64,000 bases of DNA from Streptomyces albofaciens JCM 4342 (GTDB taxonomy: Bacteria; Actinomycetota; Actinomycetes; Streptomycetales; Streptomycetaceae). The stretch spans positions 2,436,001 through 2,500,000 of the forward strand of contig NZ_PDCM01000002.1 in NCBI RefSeq assembly GCF_008634025.1. The letters are read 5' to 3'. Made by a program: the position numbers and the translations under genes. This document shows, piece after piece, positions 25,920 through 36,100 of the stretch (position 1 is its first letter; the number at the start of each line of letters is the position of its first letter). The notes below the pieces were generated by a model that saw only the letters and a program-made list of their open reading frames with translations, did no database searches and was not told the origin of the DNA.

Positions 25920-26609
25920 TTACACCTCCGGCAGCTGATACCCCAACAGCTCCGGGTCCTCGCCCTCCTCCTCCAGTGCCTGTCGGACCACACGCAGGGC
26001 CAGCCCTTCGGCATAGCCCTTACGGGCCAGCATGCCCGCGAGGCGGCGGATGCGCTTTCCCCGGTCCAGGCCGCGGGTCGTCCGGAGCTTGCGGTCGACC
26101 AGTTCGCGGGCCGTGCGCTCCTCCTGCTCGGAGTCCAGCTGCCCGAGGGCCTCGTCGACCGTCGCCGCGTCGACGCCTTTCGTACGGAGCTCGCGGGCGA
26201 GCGCGCGGCGGGCCAGGCCGCGGCTGTGGTGCCGGGACTCCACCCAGGCGTCCGCGAACTTCGCGTCGTCGATCAGCCCCACCTCCTCGAAGCGGGACAG
26301 CACCTCCTGCGCCGCCTCCTCGGGGATGCCCCGCTCGCGCAGGGCGTCCTCCAGCTGCTTGCGTGTGCGCGCGGACCCGGTGAGCAGGCGCAGGCAGATG
26401 GCCCGCGCCTGCTCCTCGGGCGTACGCGGCGGTCCCGCCTCGGCCCTCGACGAGGAGGGACCACCGCCGTCCTTGCGTTTCCCACGGTTGTCGGCACCGA
26501 CGGCGGTGCCGCCGCCGTTCCGGCCGGCGTCGTCACGTCCCCCGCCGTGAGCGACGCCGTCACCATGGCCGTAGCCGCGGTCCTCGGGCCATTCCGTTCG
26601 CCGCGTCAC
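25920..26609 (-). CDS. recX: regulatory protein RecX
   Basis: A 229-residue RecX, which binds RecA filaments and limits recombination. The first about 60 residues are a glycine-rich, disordered extension (GYGHGDGVAHGGGRDD). Three RecX triple-helix repeats follow: ARAICLRLLTGSARTRKQLEDAL, then GLIDDAKFADAWVESR and RGLARRALARELRTKGVD, then RIRRLAGMLARKGY. GTG start at 26609, six bases after the recA stop codon, so it is co-transcribed with recA. Confidence 0.93.
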   Translation of the reverse strand: MTRRTEWPEDRGYGHGDGVAHGGGRDDAGRNGGGTAVGADNRGKRKDGGGPSSSRAEAGPPRTPEEQARAICLRLLTGSARTRKQLEDALRERGIPEEAAQEVLSRFEEVGLIDDAKFADAWVESRHHSRGLARRALARELRTKGVDAATVDEALGQLDSEQEERTARELVDRKLRTTRGLDRGKRIRRLAGMLARKGYAEGLALRVVRQALEEEGEDPELLGYQLPEV

Positions 26610-26615
26610 GATGGA

Positions 26616-27746
<1,131 letters not shown>

Positions 27747-27886
27747 GGCTTCCACCCGGTTTGCTTGAGTCGATCGCTTCACGTCCATGACGCTAACGCC
27801 TGCCACTGACAATGCGCCCGGACCCGGCTCCGGCCTGTGGATAACTCCCGGGAACTCGGGCAGAAACACGGGTCGGACGTCTCATA

Positions 27887-27913
27887 AGAATAGACGTTCG
27901 ATTTTGGTGTCAA
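27887..27913 (-). promoter_or_regulatory. recA promoter with SOS (LexA/Cheo-type) box
   Basis: On the recA strand, TTGACA (27908-27913) is followed by a LexA-type sequence GAACGTCTATTCT (27887-27899). Its left half matches GAAC exactly and its right half is a degenerate GTTC. TATTCT inside it, 15 bp from TTGACA, or TTCTTA, 17 bp away, could be the -10 region. Streptomyces recA promoters are known to carry a GAACATCCATTC-type box. LexA bound here would cover the promoter. Confidence 0.7.
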
Positions 27914-27990
27914 GCGCACCCCGCGCGACTCGCCGCCCTGCCCCTGGCCCGGCTGCTGCCGAAGGCGGCACTGGAGGGGCGGTAAGCGGC

Positions 27991-28056
27991 GGCAGGAAGC
28001 GGCAGGAGGCGGCAGGGGCGGCAGGGGCGGCAGGGGCGGCAAGGGGCGGCAAGGGC
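27991..28056. repeat. GGCAGGGGC-type 9-10 bp tandem repeats in the recA upstream gap
   Basis: About seven short units (GGCAGGAAGC, GGCAGGAGGC, then GGCAGGGGC three times, GGCAAGGGGC, GGCAAGGGC) run head to tail, with looser GTAAGG copies to 28110. Together with the promoter they fill the 439-bp gap 27747-28185, which shows no gene. Confidence 0.7.
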
Positions 28057-28185
28057 ACCGTAAGGAGCGGCGAGGGCGGCAAGAGGCCGTAAGGGACCGT
28101 AAGGACGTGCGCGGCTGAGGGCAGCCGGGCGGAGCCGACGGCAGGTGGCCTGCTCCGCCCGCTCTCCCACTCGTCCTTGCTCGCC

Positions 28186-29484
28186 TTACTCGCCCTTGCC
28201 GCCCGTGCCCCGCTCATCCCCGTCTCCGCCGTCCCCGCCGCGGCCACCGGCGCTCCCGCCTTCCCCGTCCCCGTCCCCGTCTCCGCGCCCCTCCAACGGC
28301 GCGGTCGGCGGGTCGTCGTGCAGGGACCGGCGCAGCCGGCGCAGGGCCGAGGAGGCGCGCCGGCGCCGGCCGCCGCCCATCACCCGTACCTCGTCCGTGA
28401 CGTCGTACCGCTTCACGTACGCCCCGAGGAACGCCTGCAGCGTCGCGGTCGCCGGGATGGCGATCAGCGCGCCGACCGCGCCCATCAGCGCCGTGCCGGC
28501 GATCACCGAGCCGAAGGCGACGGCCGGGTGGATGTCCACGGTCCTGGCGGTGATGCGCGGCTGGAGCAGGTAGTTCTCGAACTGCTGGTAGATCACGACG
28601 AAGGCGAAGACCCACAGCGCGTACCAGGGGTCGACGGTGAAGGCGAGCAGGATCGGCAGCGCGCCCGCGAGGTAGGTGCCGATGGTCGGGATGAACTGGG
28701 AGACCAGCCCGACCCACATGCCGAGCGCGGGGGCGTACGGGACGCCCAGGATCTCCAGCAGGACGTAGTGCGCGATGCCCGAGATGAGCGCCATCAGGCC
28801 GCGCGAGTACAGATAGCCGCCGGTCTTGGCGACCGCGATCTCCCAGGCGCGCAGCACCTCGGTCTGCCGGGACGGCGGCAGGACCGAGCACAGGGCGCGG
28901 CGCAGCCGGGGGCCGTCGGCGGCGAAGTAGAAGGAGAACAGCGCGACCGTCAGCAGGTTGAACAGGCTGCCCAGGACGGTCGCGGAGACGGCGAGCACAT
29001 TGTTGGCGCTGTCCTGGACGTACTTCTGCAGCCAGTCCGATCTGAGCAGGTTGTTCTGTACCTCGACCCGCGAGAGGTGGCTGTGGAAGGTGCTGTTGAT
29101 CCAGCTGATCACCGAGTCCAGGTACTGCGGGAACTCCTGGACCATGGTGGCGATCTGGCCCGCGAGCATCGACCCGAGGAGCGCGAAGAACCCCGCGGCC
29201 CCGACGAGTATGCCGAGGAAGACCAGGCCGGTCGCGGCCCCGCGCCGCATGCCCCGGGCCGCCATCCAGTCCACGGCCGGCTCGACGGCCAGGGCGAGGA
29301 AGAAGGCGATGAGCACGTTCAGCAGCAGCGCGATGAGCTGGTGGAACGCCCAGCTGGCAAGCTGGAAACAGGCCACGAGGGCGAGCGCCAGCACCATGGC
29401 GCGGGGCAGCCACCGCGGCATCCGCGCGGCCGGGCCGTCGGGTCTCGGGTCGTCGTGGCTGGTGGGATTCTCGGTCGCTGGCAC
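28186..29484 (-). CDS. AI-2E family transporter (polytopic permease)
   Basis: A 432-residue PF01594-type membrane protein. About eight hydrophobic helices are seen (for example AMVLALALVACFQLASW, LLLNVLIAFFLALAV, GLVFLGILVGAAGFFAL). The family core appears near YVLLEILGVPYAPALGMWVGLVSQFIP and YQQFENYLLQPRI. Members export autoinducer-2 or act as Na+/H+ antiporters, so the substrate is open. The last 40 residues are a Gly/Asp-rich repeat tail. The GTG at 29484 (VPATENPTSHDD) is preferred over the longer frame. Confidence 0.85.
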   Translation of the reverse strand: MPATENPTSHDDPRPDGPAARMPRWLPRAMVLALALVACFQLASWAFHQLIALLLNVLIAFFLALAVEPAVDWMAARGMRRGAATGLVFLGILVGAAGFFALLGSMLAGQIATMVQEFPQYLDSVISWINSTFHSHLSRVEVQNNLLRSDWLQKYVQDSANNVLAVSATVLGSLFNLLTVALFSFYFAADGPRLRRALCSVLPPSRQTEVLRAWEIAVAKTGGYLYSRGLMALISGIAHYVLLEILGVPYAPALGMWVGLVSQFIPTIGTYLAGALPILLAFTVDPWYALWVFAFVVIYQQFENYLLQPRITARTVDIHPAVAFGSVIAGTALMGAVGALIAIPATATLQAFLGAYVKRYDVTDEVRVMGGGRRRRASSALRRLRRSLHDDPPTAPLEGRGDGDGDGEGGSAGGRGGDGGDGDERGTGGKGE

Positions 29485-29606
29485 GGCCCAAGTGTCGCGC
29501 ACGGCTCTGACAAGTCCCGCTCTGCCCCGCGCGGCACGGCTGTCCGCCCCCGCCCGGCTCGTCCGTGCGGGTCCCTCCCGTCCCGCCGCCCCGTGGGCCG
29601 TCCGTG

Positions 29607-29801
29607 TCAGCGCTTGTCGTACGGGACGTCCATGGTCGTGCAGACGACCCGCCAGACGTCCTTCGCCTCCCACCCCGCGGCCAGCGCCTCGTGGACGGTC
29701 CGCCCGCCGAGCCCGGACATCACATGATCACGCGCGAAGGAGTCGGCGTAGGACGCGCCGAAGTGCTCCGCCATCCGCTCCCAGAAGACCGTCAACCGCA
29801 T
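29607..29801 (-). CDS. DUF3046 family protein
   Basis: A 64-residue protein, MRLTVFWERMAEHFG..., with HVMSGLGGRTVHEALAAGW and the end TMDVPYDKR. It matches the actinobacterial DUF3046 family usually found near recA. It is fully helical-looking with no catalytic signature. Function unknown. Confidence 0.85.
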   Translation of the reverse strand: MRLTVFWERMAEHFGASYADSFARDHVMSGLGGRTVHEALAAGWEAKDVWRVVCTTMDVPYDKR

Positions 29802-29880
29802 GCCTCCAGTATCCCGCCCCTGAGAGTGCAGCCGTGCCCGCGTCGGTGCCGGGCCGCCGCTTCGGCCCTACCGTCGGTCC

Positions 29881-30810
29881 ATGGCGGAAAACGGAGCACC
29901 ACAGCCGACCTCACTGGCGCGTGCCGAGCGCTTCATCTGGCTCACTGCCCGGGTGCTCGAACAGCGCCGCTTCGCGTACCACTTCCTGGGCGGGAGTGCG
30001 GACGGCGTCGAGGCCGCGCTCGCCGCGTACGCCAATCCGGACGGTGGTTACGGGCACGCCCTGGAGCCCGACCTGCGCGGCCCGGTCAGCCAGCCGCTGC
30101 ACACCGCGCACGCCTTGTACGTCCTCGACCGCATCGGGCGCTGCGGCGGTCAGCGGGCCGAACGGATCTGCCGCTATCTGACCGAGGTGTCCACCGTGCA
30201 GGGGGCGCTGCCCGCGCTGCACCCCTCGTTGCGCGGCTATCCGGCCGCCCCCTGGCTGCCGGTGCTCGACGACCCGCCGAGCGCTCTGCTGGCCACCGGG
30301 CCCGTCGTGGGTCTGCTGCACCGCAACGAGGTGTGGCACGCCTGGCTGTTCCGGGCCACGGACTTCTGCTGGCAGGCGGTGGAGTCCCTGGAGAGGACCC
30401 ATCCGTACGAGGTCGAGGCGGCCCTCGCGTTCCTGGAGGGCGCGCCGGACCGGCCGCGCGCCGAGGCCGCCGCGCGGCGCCTGGGGTCCCTGGTGCGCGC
30501 GCAGCGGCTGGTCCTCCTGGAGCCGGAGCAGGCGGCCCGTACACCGGTGCCGGCCGGTTACGCGCCCGGTGAGCACCACTTCGCGTACGACTACGCGGCC
30601 GCGCCGGACTCGCTCGCCCGCCGCTGGTTCACGGACGCCGAGACGGACCGGGCGCTGGACCACCTCGCCGCCCTCCAGCGGGAGGACGGCGGCTGGCCCG
30701 TGAACTGGCGCACGTGGGCCCCGGGCACCGCACTGGAATGCCGCCCGATGGTGACGCTCAAGGCGCTGCTGACGCTGCGCGCCTACGGGCGCCTCACCGG
30801 CCGGCAGTGA
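29881..30810 (+). CDS. prenyltransferase/squalene-cyclase-like alpha-toroid protein of unknown function
   Basis: A 309-residue protein with two recognisable QW-type helix repeats: YANPDGGYGHALEPDLR near the N-terminus and LQREDGGWPVNWRTW near the C-terminus. This resembles the alpha/alpha-barrel of terpene cyclases and prenyltransferases. The DxDD acid motif of squalene cyclases is not seen, so it is unlikely to be an active cyclase. It stands alone, divergent from the DUF3046 gene. Function unknown. Confidence 0.65.
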   Translation: MAENGAPQPTSLARAERFIWLTARVLEQRRFAYHFLGGSADGVEAALAAYANPDGGYGHALEPDLRGPVSQPLHTAHALYVLDRIGRCGGQRAERICRYLTEVSTVQGALPALHPSLRGYPAAPWLPVLDDPPSALLATGPVVGLLHRNEVWHAWLFRATDFCWQAVESLERTHPYEVEAALAFLEGAPDRPRAEAAARRLGSLVRAQRLVLLEPEQAARTPVPAGYAPGEHHFAYDYAAAPDSLARRWFTDAETDRALDHLAALQREDGGWPVNWRTWAPGTALECRPMVTLKALLTLRAYGRLTGRQ

Positions 30811-30841
30811 CCGCGGCCGGACGCCCGGTCACGCCCCGCCG

Positions 30842-31150
30842 TCACCCGCCCAGCGCTCGCACGCCCGCCGTCACCACCACCGCGACCGCCACGACCAGCA
30901 GGAACGGTGCGCGCAGCAGCAGGGCGACCACCGCCGCGCCGACGCCCGCCACCTTGGCGTCCAGCAGCAGGTGGTGTCCGTCGCTGAAGGTCTCCTGCGC
31001 GGTGAGCGCGGCGAGCAGGGCCACCGGCAGCAGGGCGGCCAGACGCTGGACGAGCGGCCGTTCCAGGGCGCCCGCGGGCACCAGGAGGCCGAGGTACTTC
31101 ACCAGGTAGCAGCCGACGGCGGTGACGCCGATCGCGATCCAGACGTTCAT
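30842..31150 (-). CDS. azlD: AzlD-family branched-chain amino acid exporter subunit
   Basis: A 102-residue membrane protein with three to four helices (VWIAIGVTAVGCYLVKYLGLLVP, LAALLPVALLAALTAQE, PFLLVVAVAVVVTAGVRAL), the small partner of AzlC in exporting branched-chain amino acids. Its ATG overlaps the azlC stop codon (ATGA at 31147-31150), so the pair is translationally coupled. Confidence 0.88.
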   Translation of the reverse strand: MNVWIAIGVTAVGCYLVKYLGLLVPAGALERPLVQRLAALLPVALLAALTAQETFSDGHHLLLDAKVAGVGAAVVALLLRAPFLLVVAVAVVVTAGVRALGG

Positions 31151-32010
31151 CGTGCGTCCGCCTCTCGTGTGCTCTTGTCCGTCTCCGGGGTGCTCGCTTC
31201 GCCGCCGGTACGTGAACGGGCCCGGCGGCCCTCCGCCCAGAGGACGGCCGGTGCGGCCAGCGCCGCCACGAGGACCGGTGCGCCCGCCGGCAGCAGCGGC
31301 AGCGTGACCAGGAGGAGTACGGCCCCGAGACCCGCCGCCGCCCGTTCCGCCGCCGTCTTGAGCATGGGTCCGAGCAGCGCCACGAAGACCGCGGGCCCGG
31401 CCGCGTCCAGTCCCCAGGCGGCCGTGTCGCCCATGGCCTCGGCTCCCATGGCTCCGGCGAGGGTGGTGAGGTTCCACAGGGCGTACAGGCTCAGTCCGGT
31501 GACCGTGAAGCCCAGGCGCGCGCTGCGCCGGTCGGGCTGGGCCAGGGCGACGGCCGAGGTCTCGTCGATGACCCAGTGGGCGGCGAACGGTCTGACCGCC
31601 GCCCGGTAGCCGAGGAGGCCGGACAGGCGCAGCCCGTAGAAGGCGTTGCGGGTGCCGAGGAAGAACGCCCCGGCCGCCGCGGTGAACGGGTTGCCGCCCG
31701 CGGCCAGCGCGCCGACCAGCGCGAACTGCGAGGCGCCGGTGAAGACCAGCAGGCTCAGGGCGCACGCCTGGAACACCGTGAGCCCCGCGCCGGACGCGGT
31801 CACCCCGAAGGCGAAACCGGACAGCCCGACGGCGACACCGACGCCGAGCGCGTCCCTGACGACCGCGGAACGGGGTCTGGTTCCGGCGGGGGGCGCCGGG
31901 CTCGGTATGTGTTCCGTGCGCGGTACCGGCTCGGCTCGCGGTATCGGCTGGTCGGGTTCTGCGTGTCCTGATGGCCGTGTCGTTTCCGGATGTTCCGTTT
32001 GCTGTGCCAC
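31147..32010 (-). CDS. azlC: AzlC-family branched-chain amino acid exporter subunit
   Basis: A 287-residue permease. The first 50 residues are Pro/Glu/His-rich and hydrophilic. The AzlC pattern is GFAFGVTASGAGLTVFQACALSLLVFTGASQFALVG, AFFLGTRNAFYGLRL and HWVIDETSAVAL. It forms a two-component exporter with AzlD. GTG start at 32010, only 10 bp past the stop codon of the AraC-type regulator gene, so regulator, azlC and azlD likely form one operon. Confidence 0.9.
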   Translation of the reverse strand: MAQQTEHPETTRPSGHAEPDQPIPRAEPVPRTEHIPSPAPPAGTRPRSAVVRDALGVGVAVGLSGFAFGVTASGAGLTVFQACALSLLVFTGASQFALVGALAAGGNPFTAAAGAFFLGTRNAFYGLRLSGLLGYRAAVRPFAAHWVIDETSAVALAQPDRRSARLGFTVTGLSLYALWNLTTLAGAMGAEAMGDTAAWGLDAAGPAVFVALLGPMLKTAAERAAAGLGAVLLLVTLPLLPAGAPVLVAALAAPAVLWAEGRRARSRTGGEASTPETDKSTREADAR

Positions 32011-32020
32011 GTTCGGGACC

Positions 32021-32983
32021 TTAGGAAGGCACCGTCCCGGCGGTCTTGTACGTTCTTGCGCCGCCCGCCCGCTCGCGCCGGTACGCGCCCGGCGGTACGC
32101 CCACGATGCGGGTGAAGTGCCGGTTCAGGTGCGGCTGGTCGGTGAAGCCGACGGCGACGGCGGCCTCGGCGGGCGCCGTACCGGCCTCCAGGAGCCGGCG
32201 CGCGCGGCGTACGCGGGCGTCGGTGAGCCAGGCGTGCGGCGGCATTCCGTACGCGTTCTTGAAGGCCCGCAGCAGGGCGAACGGGCTGGTGCCCAGTTCC
32301 CGTGCCAGGTGCTCCAGGGAGGGCGGCGATATGAGCCGGGATTCCAGGAGGGCTCTGGCGTGTTCGGCGGTGCGCGCCCCGGCCGCGGCGGGAATACGGG
32401 CCGGCAGCGGGCCGCCGTGGCGCCGCAGCAGCCGGGCGATCACGACGCGCAGCAGGCTGTCGGCGGCCAGCGCGTTGCCCTCCTCGGCGGCACGGTGCAC
32501 GCCGTTGACCAGGCGTACGGCTTCCGGGTCGGCCACGAAGGCCTCGGTGAAACCGGCGGTGCCGGCCAGGCCGGTCGTCTCGGCGGCGATGTCGGCGACG
32601 AGCTGCCGGGCGGGGTAGAGCGTGGAATAGGCCCAGCCCTCGGGTGCGCCGGCCTGCGCGGTGTGCGGCACCTCCGGGTTGATCATGATGATGCCGCCGT
32701 GCCCGGCGTCCACGGCGCCGTCCGGCAGTCCGACCCGCTCGACACCGCCGGTGACGGCGCCCAGGACGTAGCCCTCGTGGGAGTGGCGGGGGAAGGCGTG
32801 CCGGACATAGCGGGCGCGCAGCAGGTCCAGGCCGGGCAGCCCGGCGTACTGCCAGTGCCGGGCCCACTCACCGCCCTTCCGGGCCGAGGGAGTCGTCGTC
32901 GGGTCCCCGCCGGCCCGGGCCTCCGTGTCCGGCGCCGCCGCGCCGTCCGGGCCGCGCGCGTCCCCCGTCCCGCTGCCGATCAT
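32021..32983 (-). CDS. AraC-family regulator with cupin sensor, operon with azlCD
   Basis: A 320-residue protein. An N-terminal cupin-like domain (about residues 50-170; FPRHSHEGYVLGAVTGG, then GGIIMINPEVPHTAQ) is followed by the C-terminal double HTH of AraC: SLEHLARELGTSPFALLRAFKNAYG and AVAVGFTDQPHLNRHFTRIVGVPPGAYRRE. The ATG at 32983 is preferred over a longer frame to 33058. It probably senses an amino acid or analogue and controls azlCD, inferred from operon placement. Confidence 0.88.
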   Translation of the reverse strand: MIGSGTGDARGPDGAAAPDTEARAGGDPTTTPSARKGGEWARHWQYAGLPGLDLLRARYVRHAFPRHSHEGYVLGAVTGGVERVGLPDGAVDAGHGGIIMINPEVPHTAQAGAPEGWAYSTLYPARQLVADIAAETTGLAGTAGFTEAFVADPEAVRLVNGVHRAAEEGNALAADSLLRVVIARLLRRHGGPLPARIPAAAGARTAEHARALLESRLISPPSLEHLARELGTSPFALLRAFKNAYGMPPHAWLTDARVRRARRLLEAGTAPAEAAVAVGFTDQPHLNRHFTRIVGVPPGAYRRERAGGARTYKTAGTVPS

Positions 32984-33115
32984 GGCGCCATTGTGCTCCG
33001 GCGTGGCCCGCCACCGCCCGGGCGTCCGGGTCGTGGACGGTGCGGCCGCCGACATCACCGCTGGTGAGAGGCGGGACGCCGCCGATTGTCAGTGGTCCGT
33101 TGCACGATGGGGGAC

Positions 33116-36100
33116 ATGGCCACGGCAGCGCTCGACTCGTTCTCCCCCGCGACCCGCGACTGGTTCACGGGGGCGTTCCGCGCGCCCACCGCCGCGCAGG
33201 AGGGCGCCTGGCGGGCCATCGGCGCGGGGTCGGACGTGCTGGTGGTCGCGCCGACCGGCTCCGGCAAGACCCTGGCCGCCTTCCTCGCCTCGCTCGACCG
33301 GCTCGCGAGCGTCCCGCCGCCCGCCGAGCCGAAGAAGCGCTGCCGCGTGCTGTACGTCTCCCCGCTGAAGGCCCTCGCGGTCGACGTCGAGCGCAACCTG
33401 CGCAGCCCGCTCACCGGCATCCGCCAGGAATCCGTCCGCCAGGGGCTGCCCGAGCCCGACATCCGGGTGGGCATCCGCTCCGGCGACACCCCGGCCGCCG
33501 AGCGCCGCGCGATCGCCACCCGGCCGCCGGACATCCTCATCACCACCCCCGAGTCGCTGTTCCTCATGCTCACCTCCTCGGCCCGGGAGGCACTCGAAGG
33601 CGTCGAGACGGTGATCGTGGACGAGGTGCACGCCGTCGCGGGCACGAAGCGCGGCGCCCACCTCGCGCTCTCCCTGGAGCGGCTGGACCACCTGCTGGAG
33701 CGCCCGGCCCGCCGTATCGGACTGTCGGCGACGGTGCGCCCGGTGGAGGAGGTCGCCCGGTATCTGTCACCGCAGCGCCGGGTGGAGATCGTCCAGCCGC
33801 CGTCCGGCAAGGAGTTCGACCTGTCGGTCGTGGTTCCCGTGGAAGACCTGGGCGAGCTGGGCGGCTCCCCCGTCCAGGAGGGCGACACCGGCGAGAAGCC
33901 CTCCATCTGGCCGCATGTCGAGGAGAAGATCGCCGACCTGGTGCAGGCCCACCGCTCGACGATCGTCTTCGCCAACTCCCGCCGTCTCGCCGAGCGCCTG
34001 TGCAACCGGCTGAACGAGATCGCCTACGAACGCGCCACCGGCGAGGCGCTGCCCGAGGACCACTCCCCCGCCGAGCTGATGGCCGAGTCGGGCGCCGCCA
34101 AGGGGGCGCCCGCGCTGCTGGCCCGCGCCCACCACGGCTCGGTGTCCAAGGAGCAGCGCGCCCAGGTGGAGGAGGACCTGAAGGCGGGCCGGCTGCCGGC
34201 CGTGGTCGCCACGTCCAGCCTGGAGCTGGGTATCGACATGGGCGCGGTCGACCTGGTCGTGCAGGTCGAGTCCCCGCCGTCGGTCGCCTCCGGCCTCCAG
34301 CGGGTCGGCCGCGCGGGCCACCAGGTCGGCGCGGTGTCCCGGGGCGTGGTCTTCCCCAAGTACCGCGGCGACCTGGTGCAGGCCGCGGTCGTCACGGAAC
34401 GGATGCGGGCGGGCTCCATCGAGTCGCTGCGCGTCCCGGCCAACCCGCTGGACGTGCTGGCCCAGCAGCTGGTCGCGATGGTGTCGATGGACACCTGGGA
34501 CGTGACGGAGCTGCTGGCCCTGGTCCGCCGCTCCGCCTCCTTCGCGTCGCTGCCCGAGTCGGCGTTCAACGGCGTCCTGGACATGCTCGCGGGCCGCTAT
34601 CCGTCCGACGCCTTCGCCGAGCTGCGCCCCCGGGTCGTGTGGGACCGGGTGGCGCAGACGGTCACCGGCCGCCCCGGCGCGCAGCGGCTGGCCGTCACGT
34701 CCGGCGGCACGATCCCCGACCGGGGCCTCTTCGGTGTCTTCCTCGCCGGTGCCGACCCGAAGAAGGGAGGCGGCCGGGTCGGGGAGCTGGACGAGGAGAT
34801 GGTCTACGAGTCCCGCGTCGGCGATGTCTTCACGCTCGGTACGACCTCCTGGCGCATCGAGGACATCACCCGCGACCGGGTGCTGGTCTCCCCCGCCCCC
34901 GGGGTCCCCGGCCGGCTGCCCTTCTGGAAGGGCGACCAGCTCGGCCGCCCCCTCGAACTGGGCCGCGCCCTGGGCGCGTTCCTCCGCGAGATCGGCTCGC
35001 TCGACCCGGAGGCCGCCCGCGCGCGGCTGGCCGCCGCCGGACTGGACGACTGGGCGACGGGCAACGTCCTGTCGTACCTCGCCGAGCAGAAGCAGAGCTG
35101 CGGCCATGTGCCGGACGACCGCACGATCGTCGTCGAGCGCTTCCGCGACGAGCTGGGCGACTGGCGGGTGGTGGTGCACTCCCCGTTCGGCGCGCAGGTG
35201 CACGCCCCCTGGGCGCTGGCCCTCGGCGCCCGCCTCGCCGAGCGCTACGGCATGGACGCGCAGGTCATGCACGCCGACGACGGCATCGTGCTGCGCCTGC
35301 CGGACGCCGACCTGATGGGCCTGGACCTGCTCGACAGCGACACCGGCGACTTCGACCCGGCGGCCCGCGGCATGGAGTACGACCCCGAGCAGTCCCCGGT
35401 GGGCGCCGCCGACGTGGTCTTCGACAAGGGCGAGGTCGACCAGGTCGTCACGGACCAGGTGGGCGGCTCGGCCCTGTTCGCCTCCCGGTTCCGCGAGTGC
35501 GCGGCCCGCGCCCTGCTGCTGCCCCGCCGCAACCCCGGCAAGCGCACGCCCCTGTGGCAGCAGCGCCAGCGCGCCTCCCAGCTCCTCCAGGTGGCGGGCG
35601 AGTTCGGGTCGTTCCCGATCGTGCTGGAGGCCGTCCGCGAATGCCTCCAGGACGTCTTCGACGTACCGGGCCTGACGGAGCTGATGGGCGACATCGAGGC
35701 CCGCCGGGTCCGCCTCGTCGAGGTCACCACGCCCGAGCCGTCCCCCTTCGCCCGCTCCCTGCTGTTCGGCTATGTGGCCCAGTTCCTGTACGAGGGCGAC
35801 TCCCCGCTCGCCGAGCGCCGGGCCGCCGCCCTCTCCCTGGACTCCCGGCTGCTGGCCGAGCTGCTCGGCCAGGCCGAGCTGCGCGAACTGCTCGACGCCG
35901 ATGTCCTGGCCGAGCTGGAGAGCGAGCTGCAGTGGCGGACGGAGGACCGCCGGGTCAAGGACGCCGAGGGCGTCGCCGACCTGCTGCGGATGCTCGGCCC
36001 GCTCACCGACGCCGAGTTGTCCGAGCGCGGCGCCGATCCCGCGTGGGTACGGGAGCTGGCGTCGGCCCGCCGGGCCATCACCGTCCGCATCGCGGGCCAG

